Part shown: positions 34,901 through 49,200 of the stretch, in pieces
Numbering within the stretch: position 1 is the first letter of the stretch
Layout: each line of letters begins with the position of its first letter
NCBI GenBank assembly: GCA_002633005.1
Contig: NMRA01000474.1
Span: forward strand, 62,001 to 126,000
DNA: 64,000 nucleotides
Direction of reading: 5' to 3'
From: Phoronis australis
Taxonomy: Eukaryota; Phoronida; Phoronidae
Position numbers and translations under genes: made by a program
Notes under the pieces: generated by a model
The model's input: the letters and a program-made list of their open reading frames with translations, nothing else
What the model was told of the DNA's origin: nothing
Databases searched by the model: none

Positions 34901-36410
34901 CTTGAAACGAGTTGTCGCTAGGTTTGGAGTAAACAAACGAAATGAAAAACAAAATGAGTATCAACAATTCTTCAAACAGGAAGTGTGACGCTGTGAGCAT
35001 GGAGATATACGAGACATTTTGTTTTGCATTTTCTGTTGCTCAACATTGTTTATTTTTTATCGTAACTCAAACCTGGGTTTAAATTGCTCATTAGTGTCAA
35101 TACGAATTTCCAGGAAAAGGCTGCATCGTTGGTTACTAAGATACTCACGTCATTCAAGTCAAGTGAAATGGATTCAGCTGTCAAGTCTCTCAACCCAACA
35201 CAAATCGACATCCTGATGAAGTACATATACCTCGGCTTCTCAACACCGACAGATGGTGTTTGTGCCAGTCTTTTAGCATGGCACGAAAAGGTGATAATAA
35301 TCATTTGATAGCATGTCAATTCCATGTCAAATAATTTTTCTCAAATTTCTTGACCTCAAAAATAAACCATGGAGGAACATTTTTACGTCATTTTCAGGTT
35401 CATTTTGTGGAATTTTGCACCGTAAAATAACTTGTGGGAAAGTTTTGAAGAGTTTTGTTGCCCTTACTAGACATTGAAGCAGGGGAAAATTACACTTTCT
35501 TTGATGATTTTTTATCACTTATGATGAAATTTTACCTTGTTGTGTCAATTTGTGTCTGACATTACTTCTCATTCTACTCAATGGCGTGTTTGTCTAGTTT
35601 TCTTTATCAATTTCTGGGGAACAAACCCGACCAGCAACACTTACTGCATATCCTAATCTACGTCAATTTTACCTGTGTTTAGGAAGATGTGAGCCAAATA
35701 CTTCTTGTAACGTTGATGTCATTTGATATCAGTTACATATTGTGAGTTATTTATATGCAGACGAGTACCGCGAAATTTCCTATGAACTGCTTGACAATGT
35801 GCAAAATAGTTGCACAATCAGTTGAAGAATCAATGTTATTCCACTTATTTTAGAAGAAATTTACGTTGAATTAATGAAAAGATGCCATTATCTGTTGTTC
35901 ATAATTGAAAATAAAATTTGAAACGATATACAGTGCAAGCTAAAAGTATGCAGACAAAATGACCCATAATTCCCTATTATGAGAGCTGAGCAGAGGCCAA
36001 ATTCTCTCATGACCAAGAATGTTAACGGGAAAGTTATCGAGGTGACTAAGCCATTCTGTAATTGGAATTTTGCTGGCCAAATAGTTGTTCACAGCAATTT
36101 TTGCGGTTAACAGAAGTCACCGTCATACGTAACAGTATTTTGTCTGTTTACTTTTATCTTGTATTATAATTCCTGCAAACTTTATGGTATATTCAATGTA
36201 AATTTAAAGCATTGCCTTCACTCATTGGTCACGTAATATAAACACGTACACGCAGGCGCATAGTTATCATTACCCTTCAAAGGCATGGATGTTTTAGGTT
36301 ACCGTATGAATTGCAGTTCAGTTTTATTTCTGTTATATTTGCAGGCTTTTGCTGCTGGTGGACTTGGAAGCATAGTGAGAGTTTTGACAGACAGAAAAAA
36401 GCTGGTGTGA
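31989..36410 (+). CDS. ARPC5: Actin-related protein 2/3 complex subunit 5 (p16-Arc), 149 aa
   Basis: Four exons: 31989-32125, 34299-34368, 35114-35290, 36345-36410 (TGA). Phases join 2-1, 0, 0, and all borders are AG/GT. The N-terminus MSKNTGAREFRKVDVDDLDE and acidic linker, the core ILTSFKSSEMDSAVKSLNPT, MKYIYLGFSTPTDG, LLAWHEK and the end GGLGSIVRVLTDRKKLV match ARPC5/ARPC5L throughout. Length is close to the 151-153 residues of vertebrate forms. The helical subunit tethers ARPC1 and ARPC4 to the Arp2/3 complex, which nucleates branched actin filaments. Vertebrates have two paralogs (ARPC5, ARPC5L); only one gene is seen here, and its neighbours match those of human ARPC5L, so it may be the pre-duplication gene. 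Confidence 0.97.
33174..33260. repeat. Palindromic GGAACCAGTTT element in ARPC5 intron 1
   Basis: Left arm 33174-33209 (GGACCCTTCTTCAAAATGGC, then GGGAACCAGTTT) is the near reverse complement of right arm 33224-33260 (AAACTGGTTCC, then GCCATTTTTAAGAGGGACC). The loop is about 14 bases. It shares the AACCAGTT core and GGGTCCC ends with the GAGAACCAGTT family but has its own AAAATGGC segment. Confidence 0.75.
34150..34258. repeat. Palindromic GAGAACCAGT element in ARPC5 intron 1
   Basis: GATTTTGAGAACCAGTCTGA on the left and GCTCAAAATGTAAGACCC on the right, followed by CGACTATTACC, matching the outer parts of other copies. The right arm is truncated. It ends about 40 bases before ARPC5 exon 2. 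Confidence 0.5.
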
Positions 36411-39400
36411 GATCAGTATTACAAGTTATTAATTCTTGGTTATTCCTCATATTGATGCAGTCACATTATGCTATAAACACGGTCAAATTGTGCTTTAATC
36501 GAAAAAATGATTTAGTCCATGTCGCGCGCTTATGATAGGCTATGTAGGCTGGGCGAAATGGTTTGTGAAATGTATGTATTAATGGATCATTGTTTGAAAC
36601 AATTTGTAATTGTATTTTTTATGAGTGTGGTTAGGATAGGTATGTGGTAATTATGAGCAACAACGAGGCAAGCACAACACAGTGTGAAGTCGCGCTGAAT
36701 TCAACCATTGTTTGTCGGTGGTTCAAAAGTCAGTGACATTGTTTAGTTGTTTTTTTGTAAATTTTTTTATCACCACGAAAGTCAAAATCCATGTTTGTTA
36801 CACACGATGTTTCAAAAGCATGGACATAGACCTGCTGAATTGAAAACTTCTCTGTAACTTAACTGGCAAGCTTTCATTAGCTTTTATCTAATTAGAAATT
36901 TGCGTTATGCAAAACTTATTCTTAGTGATTAACTCACAATGATTTCAACTTACGTTTTTCACAAGTTTATTGAATTTCATAGATTTCGACGCATGTGGCA
37001 AGCAAATTACATATTGAAAGTGGGCTTTTGTTGACAATGTGAAGAAATGACAGCGTAGATTGAAACTCATGACCAAAAGGAAGCCTGACAATGGATAGAT
37101 ATAGGGTGCGTTTTGTATTCCCCCATTACCGTAATACAAAAGTGGACGAGAAAGGATTTTTTTCCATGGAACACCCTCTGGATTTTTACCGCATTATCTT
37201 TGTAACCTGCATTAGTCGGTTAACATTTCTGGCTTACCCATTGCTGGAAAAATGTTTCAACCGAGGTCTGGTGGCTTTATTGTTGCTTTCATTAAGTGCA
37301 TTTTTCAACAAATAACAACGCAGTGTACAACTATACGGTGATGTTGTCCCCAGTGCAACTTCTATCCTTCCAGGCTCATGTGATTTAGTTCTCGAAATGT
37401 TTTCCTGGGGTTGAAACCAACTCTTACTATCAGCTGCACTATTAACATTCACCGCAAAAACTTACTTCTCACAAAACATTACCACAGAACCTAAACTCCA
37501 ATAACATTTTCCACATTATTTTCCTTGCACTGGACCACAGTGCATGACCCTGTACCTGTACGGCACTATTTTTACGGTCACTTGCACTAAAATTGTCTGT
37601 GGCGAGAGTGCCCATGTGTGGTGGTTGAGTTTTTGTGATATGATATTTGTGCGCGCTGTGGCATGGGTTTGTTTCCTCCCCTGATTTTGTCATCATTCAT
37701 TCCTCACATTCTACGAAATGTATCATAATAAAACTTTATACATCTTTTATTGTTTTATTTTTTCTCAGAATTTAACCATTTACAAAACCTTTATTACGGT
37801 CCGATGAATATCTTTAGGTAACTCAGATACCAAACCATGTCCAGTTAATAATTTTTCATTTACAGAACACTAAAAAAGTCCTTAGGACATTTTTCACAAT
37901 GTGCCAATTGAAATTTTACATCAGACAGGAACTTACCAGAGTTGCTTCTTTACATGAAAGCAACGTTCACTAGATTGAAATGCTGTAAATAATTCATTCA
38001 CATATGAAATGACAAAATCTCGATGTACAAGACCTTCATAGCAGTCAAAAGTTGGGTCAAAAAAAGCGTATAGATACCAGACCTAACTCGATGAACTATG
38101 CTTTTCTGGCCTTACCAATGAGTACAAATATTTATAAACTAAAATGTTGCCACAACAACAGCAAACTTAACTTGGCACCATTCATTCACATACAATGCAG
38201 TTGACCAAAATCGACAAAGGATTTCCACGATATCAGTGTCGGTGAAGTCAAACTCTTTCGTACAGTACATAACAAAAAGCAATCCGCCAAAATAACGTTT
38301 TCCTGTGATGACGTTTCCCTGCGATGATGGCTAATTCTGTTAAAAGCCAAAATGACTGGTAAGGACTATAATGGCAGGAAAATTCAAATTACAGAATGGC
38401 TGAATCTAGTTAACTTTATGTCAATTTGCCTTCATTCCCAATTTTATTTCAGCTTGACTTGATTAGTCCTGCTCTAGTATTTAAGACGGGAAAAGCCAAG
38501 AATAAATCTTTCCATACTTCAGTTAGTAAACCTCGCTAATTTTTCCTACCAATTTTCCTTTTTAGACAGTCTGTACAAAGAACGGAAAACTTATTTCCAA
38601 AATGGCCACCCACTATGACGCGCGGTCTAGTTACTGACACAGCGAACTCTTTAGACACCGAAGCTATCAAACCTTATTCAAAGCTATAAAGCAGTCGCTG
38701 AGACCAATGCCAAGGTATCTCATATTTGCAATTACCGATACATGAATTACATGCTCACAAGCCAACTTGTGTTTTTATTTTACACCACTGTCATAAGTGT
38801 GTTATCACAGCACAGACGCTTCTGTATATTGCACATTCCATAACAACAGAAGAGGCTTGTACAATCATGTATGTGGACAAAAAAGAACTAATGGGCTACA
38901 GCTAACCAGGGTGAATGTTGAGGTTGGAGGAACAGTGCTGCACCCTGGTGAAAAACATTGCTATTATTGGTCTCTTAGACCACTTATTAAGCACTTGGTC
39001 ACAAAGTGTTCCTTAGTCAAAATAAGTGCGATTTGTGGGTGTGGAAAGAACTGACATATTGTGTTTGTTCAAGTCCATGCTGTACATGTAGACATGTCAC
39101 GGTGTGTATTTCAATTTTTCGAGCACGGTCTCAAAGAATAATGAACTGTCAGTTTTTCGCAAAACCAGAAACCACTTCTTGTCGGAGTAAGGAATAAGTT
39201 GAGACCAATTTTACAACTTATAGCTTCTTGAAAGGAACATGGTTTTATTGCTCCGTTAAGCCGCGCAAAAGACAAAGATGGCTCAATTTCTCGTTCAAAC
39301 TTTTTAACTGGATATCCATCCTTTCCAGGGGCTAGCAAACAGTTTCCATTCCTGCAGTCATTAAGGCAAAACCTATTGCACTCGGTACGTGGCCACCTAA

Positions 39401-40296
39401 CACAAGCATCTGACACATATCATTGTTAAACAAGCAACAAACACCTTTTGCATTACTAATATGAACCAATAGGGCACAAGAAGAGAATTCTAAGCTTGCT
39501 TGCTTCCTGTATAATAAATAGTGATGCCGCTTACACATAAGCGAGAAAGCACGAGTCCTGCATCACGAAATTCATTTGTCGTCCTTCAAATATGAGCACA
39601 CCCCGGAAATCGCTTTCGCATTATTTCCACTGGTGGTTCTCATTCACTCCCTTGCATACATTCAAAAGTAAGTCGTTACCACGACAACATTGCAGGGAAC
39701 ACTGTCTCCCATTACCTTGACTCAGTTACAGAACATGAAGTTGTGTGGAATGTAAAGATTTAGCCTGTTGTTGTTGCAAGACATTTCTCTACTGTCAACC
39801 AATCACAATGACTGAAAGAAAGTTACTTCATTCTGCAAACCAATGGGAACTCGCATTTATCATCCTTTAATGGTGCTGCTGCTTGTAGCACTGAGGCATG
39901 TAGAACCATCAAAGCTTTGGGTGGCAGAAGACGCAGTTTCTCCCATTGCACCCAATAAGTTCAGAAAGTCGCATTTTTAAAGTTCCCAATTATAGGCACC
40001 TAACCTCAAACTTAGTAGTTTGGATGGATTGCTTCGTTTTCTGCTCACCCCCACAGAGGGAACTCATCTGAACTGCCACTGCTGACATCGCAGTCAACAG
40101 AGTCCATCACTAATATTTAGGAGGGATTACTGTTGCGTCTTGCCTTCCTCCAAGGAGGTGACTTCGCAATATTGCTATTCCTGACAACAATAGTATCAAG
40201 CCAGCACTAAAGCACTAGTTGAAATGCTCTTGTTTCTTGGCTCTCCCCAAAGAGGGCGCACATTCCTAAATGCTTTAAACTGACAAGACACCAGTA
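36411..40296. other. Tail-to-tail 3' UTRs of ARPC5 (+) and GOLGA1 (-)
   Basis: A plus-strand AATAAA at 37727-37732 and two minus-strand AATAAA (plus TTTATT at 37746-37751 and 37754-37759) lie within 35 bases of each other. Both transcripts may end here, with 3' UTRs of about 1.3 kb (ARPC5) and 2.5 kb (GOLGA1). No coding region is seen between the two stop codons. Confidence 0.5.
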
Positions 40297-43200
40297 TTAG
40301 AATGTTGGAGGAATTGCCCTTGTCTTCTGCCCCTTTCCCAGAGAGGGCGCTCGTCCAAACCATGACATTTTGTACTCCAGTGTCTGCTTAATAAGTTTCT
40401 CTTCATCTGGACTAAAGTCTAACAGCACCGACACAGCCTTTATGAGATGGATTGCCTGAAATAAAGTGGAAACATTGGTCAACTGTTGCGGTCAGTTGGC
40501 TACAACTGCTGATTTACTGGACTTCACTGCAGCCTCCTCTCTGTATTAAATATGAAAACTTCAGGAACAGAAATTATTGTCTTCCAACACACCTCAGTCT
40601 TGCTACTGAGGACAACTTAAAGAGTTTAACTTATCTAGTGAGATGGGCCATTTATGGTGGACTCAACATAATATGGGCCAGCCTGCCCCACCTTAAAATT
40701 GAAATTGCACGTATGATCTGTGCTTAAACTGTACTCTGCACATGCAAACATTTTGTTTGGGAATTCCACCAGGTGGAGTTGGGGAACTCAACCTGATGAG
40801 CTACCAAACACAAACAGTTTTCTAGAGTTTGCTCGCAAATGTCCGACAGTTTGCCGGTGAAGACTGGTTATCAAACTTACCAAAACATGGTCAAATTCTG
40901 ACTTAAACCATGTTTGGAAGTAAATGTTTCGTATAACTTGTCAGTGCAGAAGGGACTTAATCTTTCTCCAGAAGTCAAAAATTATCAAGAATTTATTCTG
41001 ACTATAATTAACCCAGCCATAATCTTCTCGTTGGTACCATTCACTTTAGTCACCTAGAGAAAAGTTCACTGTTGACCTTTGAACTTTCACCTCACCTCTG
41101 CTTCCCTGCTCAGCATGAATTTGAGCACGACGTGCTTGAGGTACTCAAAATTCACGTCTCTCATATCGTCACCATTCATGAATCTCCCCTCGCTGGCTCC
41201 CACGTGAACGTTGAGATGTTGGGCGGCACTATTGCGCGCACCCGTCATGGAATGTTTCTGGGGCTGTGGGACACCGTCCTGCAACGCAGTTAAGCAGCCG
41301 TGAAAACAAACAGAAGCAGACAGACACACAGACAGACAAGCAGACATATAAATACAAAAATTTTTGCGAGTCTGGATAGAATTTAGCATCCAGTTGTAGT
41401 TTCAGTTCACGGACAGAATACATGCTGGACAATATCAGACATCACGCAGTCTGTACCTAATCCCTTTCATGGAGCATTTTGGTCTATTTTAAAATTATTT
41501 ATTTTTCTTCATCAAGTGCAGCAATACTACACAAACTAATACTACATACAAAACTAATTATCATACATTTCAATAAACTACTATTAGAATTACTTTGCAT
41601 TCATGCCATAGTTTTTTATGAAATTTGGCTAGCTATAACTTAGCACAAAATATGAGTTTCAACAAAAACTGATCCTCAGGTGTAAAGACTGAAAGGAATC
41701 TCCAACTGCAAACACTGTTCTTACCACACCATCACTCGTTGAGACAGATAACCTTGCGACCTCCAGGTCACGACCTTCAACCCTGTGCTCGTCATTGGGC
41801 AATGCTTGAACTTTCAACTCTCTTTGCAGCGTCTTCTTCAGGTCGCCCAGTCTCTGCTGCAGCATTTTGATCGTCTGCCAGAAATACGGATCTTTCATTT
41901 GCATAGTAACAATACTCAAGTCACCTGAGGCATCAGCAGTGAGTGTGTACTTGTGATGTGTGTAGATAATACTACTACATTTTAATAGATGTAAGAAATA
42001 AATTGACCCATATAAAACAAAAAATATGGAGCCAAACTGAGTGTCAAATCTACCTGCTTTGACCAACAAGCAACTTTCAAATATTCATACTGAATACAAT
42101 TCACGGTCGTTTCCTTAATTTCTGAAAGGCCATTTTTGACGATTTTCTATTAAAGGACAATGCGTTAAATACTAAGGTCATGGTTATACAACAACCAGTT
42201 GAGTTATAACCAGGACTGAACAGGACAATGCAGAACAGACTTCCTTTAAAAACAACATAACACCACAACCCTTCACCATCACAAAATCAGTCTAAAAGCC
42301 AATACGCACAATAAAACAAAACGCATGTCAAAAACTATCAAATAAGAAGAGGCAGAGTTCATCACTTTAATGGCTGTGCACAAGCAGAATTTCTGGTCAT
42401 GACGACTGACCACAAGCGAATTCGCCATCAGAACAACAGATGAACTGTCAAGACAAGAAATTTGCCACTTTTTGGCGAGTACTGTACAACTGGTTGCATC
42501 CACTCACTTTATTTTTCTCCGTCAACTGCAACTCCAGGTCAGCGTTGACTCGTTCGTAATTCTGCAGCTCCCCCGCATGCATGGCACTGGCAGCCTCCCT
42601 CTGTTGGCTGTCAGCTTCACTTAGCTGAAGCAGACGACAAAAGAGAATCATGTGAATACTGCCAGTTCAAAGAAATAATTACTTAACACAGAAGAAAATT
42701 TTAGCAAGTTTACTCCCGACCATTGACATCCAAAATTTAACCTTATTTCATTTTCATGGTCAACTTGAAATCTGCTAAAATAAAAAATAGCCCAGTGGTA
42801 GTCATGAAATCTCATATATAGCCAAATCCCAAAATACCACATCACAATTTTGATTTCATGATATTTACCCACAATGCTAGGCGCAAGGAGTCTGCTACTG
42901 CCACTGATGTTGTGCTCCACACTACTTCACATCAATATCAGTTTACCATCCATTGTTCTAACATTATGCAGACAAAAAAAGACTCCAAAAATATCCACTG
43001 ATGTCCAAGAAATCCATTTGGTCATCTGTGGATTGATGCCGAGGGAATGATAGTATAATAATTAGGGAGAGTAATGTTGCCCAAAGCCAAAGGCTAAGAG
43101 CAACAGAACTCTCCCAAGGTCCATGTAATCAGTCTCTATGTGTTTTATTATACAACCATTGATGCAAAATCACGCGAGTTTTTGCGAGATATCACCACGC

Positions 43201-46200
43201 GTTACAGGCTTTGTTGTACAGCCATAAAAACCAGTGCAGGTGGCCTGACGTCATTTGCAGTGCATCAAACATGTACAGCCATCATCTGCCCACTAACTTT
43301 GTTGCACAGTCAGGGCTTTTATTAAAATGGTTTCTACAGCGTGCAATTGGTGAGATCACAAATTAGAGTGACATTTGTCATGTGGGCAGCTTGAAAGCTG
43401 ATTTTGCATGACTGACAGTGTATCATAAGTGAAGTCATTGTACGATGTTTTAGCCAATCATGGGACAGAAGCATACTATGGTTATACATTAATCCAGCAA
43501 ATACTCGATTCCAACCTCACTCAGTAAAGTATGAATGAATAAATAACCTATAATTTTCACCTGCTGCATCAACACTTTAATCTCGTCTTCCTTTTTCGCT
43601 ATCGTCTGCTGTGACTCATCTACCACAGCAGATAACCTCCTGACCTCTGACTGGAGGTCAGCTTCTTTCTCATTCCCTGAGTGCTGCAGTTTCTTCATCT
43701 CCTGGGACAACTCAGCATTACGCACTAACAGGCCATCTTTCTCTGAAGAGCATTAATGACAGCCTCGAGTCAAGAGAACGGTTGTACCTAACTCAATCTT
43801 TTATTAACCCCAGTATACGCAGATTACAGACTTAACAAAAAAAAACACTGCCAATAAACCATTTCTAAGGTTTGCGAAGAGAATAATGTGCATTTTCTAA
43901 AAAAACAAGTCCTTTCACTATCTCCACTGCACATGCAGCACTTTGAGAAAGGAATAAAATGTGCCAACTTTACCAGGTACTTGTGAGCAATCTCCTTTGT
44001 CGCCAACTCCAACAATATTTAAAAGGGATCAAGTGGAATTTGCTACCTCATTACACTGAAGAGCTGAACACCAAATAAAAGTTACTGAGGATCCGAAACG
44101 TTACACATTGCTAGGAACTCCTCCTCACCGTCGTTGGCAGCCTGCAGCTCCTCCTGTAGTGCGTTCACTTTGTCGCTGTACTCTGTGACCTTCTCCTTAG
44201 CACCCGTCACATGGCTATCTGACAGTACCATCTGGCGATTAAACAAAGTAAATTCACCAAAGTTTGATCATTTCATACTTTGTTATTGAAAAATTATTTA
44301 TAAAAACTTGAGAAATTAATGGTCAAAAATTATCGTGTGTAAAACCTTGCTTCTTCAACGCGACTCTAGCACTATTCTGAAACACACCTTTTATAATTTT
44401 GTACAATATAGTTTATAGAAAGTTTCACAAAATGAATTACAAATTGACATAACTATATGAATGTAATCATTCAGGATCGACGCGTTCGCCTAACTGCTCA
44501 TCAGCCTTAACGAAAGTAAAAACCAAATATCAAGTTGACCGAAACAAGTTCATGCCCCCACAGCCTACCTTTTCCCTGAGCTGTGTGACCTCTGACCTAG
44601 TTTCCTCCAGTATGCCAAGAGTTACGCTACACTCCCTCTCCTTCCGACCCAGTTCAGTCACCAGATTCTGTTTCTCCCCTTCCAACGACTCAAGCTTCAG
44701 TCTCCACTCCGTCGCCAGCGAGTCTAGTCGCTGCTGCGAGTCCAGTTCTGCCTTACTCATTGCTTGTTCGTGCTCAATCTCTTTCTGTAGGAAATCGGAC
44801 TCTGATGCTTCGAGCTGGCTCTGCAAAGGAATTCAGTTGCTATGACATGAAATGCTTCCCTTTTAAAATATTTTGAATACGGCAAAATGTCATCAATTTA
44901 GGACACAATATGGCAGGTGAAATTATAATTTTTTCATAACAGACAAGTATTGCGAAAGAATGGCTTCATCAGTCTCAACTGGTGCACCCTAGATAGCATC
45001 AGACAGTTTTGAGACACTGTGTGCATTCAGAAATGAAAAATTAAACTTTGGCAATTATTTTTGTTCGCAATTGGTAAAAAATGTTGTACCTTTAGGAGCA
45101 ATCTGATCATTGAAATAAAAATTCTGGAAATAGTCAACAACAAGGGTTCCAAATTTAAATAAGGAGTTTTATCCACTGAATAACAGGAATCGAACTGGTT
45201 CTCAAAATCCGGGACCCCCGTTAGTGACCATTGTCAGAATTCTAATCAGACTATTTGGTATACAATCATCTACTCACTATTCTCTCCCCTGCTTTCCGTC
45301 GTTCAGTGTCCCTCACAGTCTCTAGTTGAAGCACTTCAGACTCCAGAGCTGTGATCTTGGCCCTTAGTTCCGTGTCCGAGTCCATGGAATGCTGAGACAG
45401 ACGGGCTCTTTCCATCTCAAACTCCCGACTCTGAAGGATGAAAAAAGCACATCAGCACGTGTAGGCTTCCATTTGCATACAGACAGGCAGCAGATATGTT
45501 TTAATGGTATATCAGTACACATTACCTTTAACATCTGACATCTCTCAATGTTCATAAAACTGGCATCAAAACAAAAGTGCGTTTCATTGACTTACTGACA
45601 ATGTGACAACGTCTGTATGCAAATAAGGGACTAGCTGCCTACATTGTTACCAAATATGGTAATCAAAGATCGGGCCAATTCCACAGTTCTCTAAACAGAG
45701 ACACACACTCATTCACTATATTCACCAGTAAGCAACAAAGACAACTGGCCCGTTACATTGCCTAGCTTGTGGATTTTGTTCGAGTTACCAATCTGAGCCT
45801 GATGTCACAAGAAGTAAGCAGTCAACATTTCGCTCTAGAACACATCGCAAGTCACCTCTCACAATGCTTCTCTTTCACACATCCAACATTTTAAATGGCA
45901 CTTTTTGAATATTCAACCTTGGGCACTGTGCCTTTGACCAATTTTCTGGGCACGTAGAAATTAAAGCTCTTCTATCTGTTCTTTGTCAAATCAGACTCGC
46001 GCAACAAATGCATACTTAATAGCCAATAGTCAAGCACAGTACACGCATGAAGTGTTCAGACAAAAATAACCCAGAATTCCCTGTCACAGTGGCTGGGGAG
46101 ATGCCCCCCTCCCCCTGTTTACTGAATTAGCACCGTCACCATTGAAAAAACGGTATTTTGTCTTATTACCTTTATTTTGGACTGTATAGCGCAAAAAATT

Positions 46201-49200
46201 ATTATTATTATGGACGTACTTATGAAAAGCTACATTCCACATTCTCCCAAATGTCTGAAAAAGTCGCCATTGACCAAAAAAAAAACGAAGCTCCAATTTC
46301 AATTTCTCAAGTAAATCTGCTGAATATTTAAACATCAGAATAAGTTTGCCTTCCTCACCTGTCTATCAATCACTGCCTCTTTTTCTTTAACCGTCTCCAG
46401 ATGAGCTGAAGCTCGTTTGGATGCTTCCTCTAGACTTGTCCTAAGTGTCTCCACCTGCAACGTCCAAAAATGTTTTAAGGTCCAAAGGCGCGTGTATGCA
46501 AGGGAAACACAGCTAAGCTCCCTCGCATCGAATGAAAGCGCAATATTGGCCACGGAAATGACGCAATTATTTGCCAGAAAAACGGGGATGTGATGACAAT
46601 TGTTTGAAGTTCGTGTTGTAAAAGGTTTCAATCTTGATTGATAACCGTTCCTAAATCAGCATTAAACAGAGCATCACCTGAAATTTTGTGAACTTAATGT
46701 GGAGAAACAATGAACTGTCAGTTCTTTCCAAGCAATCATTTCTAAACTGAATAAAAAACAAGACATGACCCAGTGGCCTACATCAAAACACCGATTCCTT
46801 AAAACAAAAAAGGGTAAACCCTTTAACTAAAATACAGTGAATGCGTCCGTGTGACGCCAGGAATTTCGACAGTATTGTACCTGTAATCAGAGTCTAAGCC
46901 AAGCTACAGGCAAAAAAAGCACAGCACCTGTTTTTGCAAAGATTCCCTGGTGGCCTCTGCTGACCTCTGGCAGCTAAGTAACTCCTCACTGTCCTCTACA
47001 ATCTTAGAGTTTAAATGCGCAATCTGAAATCAGCAAGTTATTCAATATGTCAAGGTACAGTTTTTACCTCGCACCCAATGATAATAACAATTCCTGGCTT
47101 TGTAATATTACACAATCATTAAGTAATCATACAATTACGTGAAATTGGCAATTAAGATTTTTTCATCAGGTTCTGTATTTTCCTTGTCCCCAAAGACAAA
47201 ACAAGAGCTGGTTTTGAAATACTGCACATTTTAGAATTATATCAGTTGCATATCATGTTGTTAGATGATCTGTTACAGGTGTGAGCTAAATTTTTTAACA
47301 TTATTCAAAAGCTATCAAAGCCCCGGAATCAAAAATGAATCTAAACCAAGGCTGACCTGAACAGAACTGTAGTGAAGAATATTTGGAAAATTCCACTGAA
47401 TTGCCACAAAAAACCACAAAAGGATCCCTGTGACAATCTTGTTTACCAGTTTACCAGCTTCTTTAAGATCCAAGTTTCCTTGATTTACCACGAAACAGGT
47501 TTTTCGAAAGTCTAGGTTTTCCTTGATTCAGCGTTTTCCATGATCCATGTGTCTCAGGAACAGTGGTAACTATTAGGTTCAGAGTAACTCAATGTAACCA
47601 GACCCCCCATGAAAAGTGAATGGCATTATACATGACTCACCTGTTGCTCCAGATGGTTTATTTTCTCACTCCACGACGTTTTGATCTCTGTTAGCTGTTG
47701 ACGGGCCTCAGCCAACTTCTGTTCCAAGTGTGTGCGCTGCAAAACACACAATTCAACTTCATATTAATAATTCATCTCCTCACCCAATAGCCATAAATAG
47801 CGTTATGGATTTTTAAACTTTTCTCTCTTCTAAGGTTCAGATTTTTTACAAGAAATCAGTTAAGAAATGAATTACGGTAAAAATTCTCCAATTTGGGACA
47901 GTCTCCAGAATTTGGGACACAGAAACTCCCGCAAAAATTTGATTTTTCTTCATTCTGTAATTTGGAACGAGGGCAATATTGGCATTCACCATATTTCTCA
48001 AAGTTCAGACAATGTGTTTTCAATCTACAGAGAGGGTAATTTGCCCTCTTTCCAGTCATTCTTGAATTTGGGACGACCAATATTGCCTATTTCTAGAATT
48101 TGGGACAAGTTCTGACCTCAAGGAAAACAATTAATTTTCATCACCCGTACCTACACTGAAAGATCAAATCATAATTTGTTTTCATGAAATAGACCCATCC
48201 TTTAGAATGTTATACAACTCTCAGTCACCTCTGTATGAAGTGCCATTGTTTTCTCATCCCCACTCAATTCACTGTCATGAAGCCTCTGTTCCAGTGTCTT
48301 CACTCTGTCTTCTAGATGTGTTATGTGACTTTCTTTCTCCTCCAGTAAAGACGTAGTCTAAAACAGTGGCAATACACAGTCAGACATGGTTCACCATTTT
48401 CTTTTGTGATTATGGTAAAGTTTCTCATTCAAATTCAAATAAAAATAACGGCTAAAATCATTTGTCATTTTTCGTTTTTTAAATGCCAACTGTGTCGCCA
48501 AAATCAAAATTTCACCACATGTTTGTTGATGACAGCCGTACTACAAAATTTTCAAGTAATCAAGTAAAATTGTCACCTTGTTTACTCTAACTGAAAATTT
48601 TAATTAAATAAAACTTTCTTGTTCCGCAATATCATATTCTAATTTGAAAAAAACATCTTTTAAAACAACTCAATCTTGTTTTATGGCTCAACAGCCGATG
48701 GGTTGTATGTGTGCAATGTGTTTTCATAAAGGGTGTGACAATTAATCGAATTATAGTTGACACCCGAGTGACAATTTCGCTATCAATACATCAAGACACA
48801 TTTCAATTCGATTCTTAATTAAAACTTTTGACATTGGCTGTCTTGCACAGTATTGTAAAGATACTGAACAACCCACGTTTAATTTAATTTATAGACATTA
48901 GTCTAAATACACAAACTTATGCACAAGGTCCTACAAAACCTTAACACCAATACCTTGTTTTTATAAACTTCACTTGTCCTCTCTAGTTTCGTATGTTCAT
49001 GCTGAAGATCACTAAGGCTAGATTCTACAGTTGACAAACGACTGGACTTCTGAAATGAAAACATTAAAGATGTGACCACAAGGATATGAGACTGTCCATG
49101 ACTAACTTTAATTTATGACATGTAAGGTGCCTTTACAAATAACACCCCAGTCACCCTGATCGGCTGCACTCCAAGTGATGACAGAAGCCTGATCAACTTC

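Noticed and set aside
44552-44845. 97-codon plus-strand open frame
   Set aside because: Antisense shadow of GOLGA1 exon 44820-44569.
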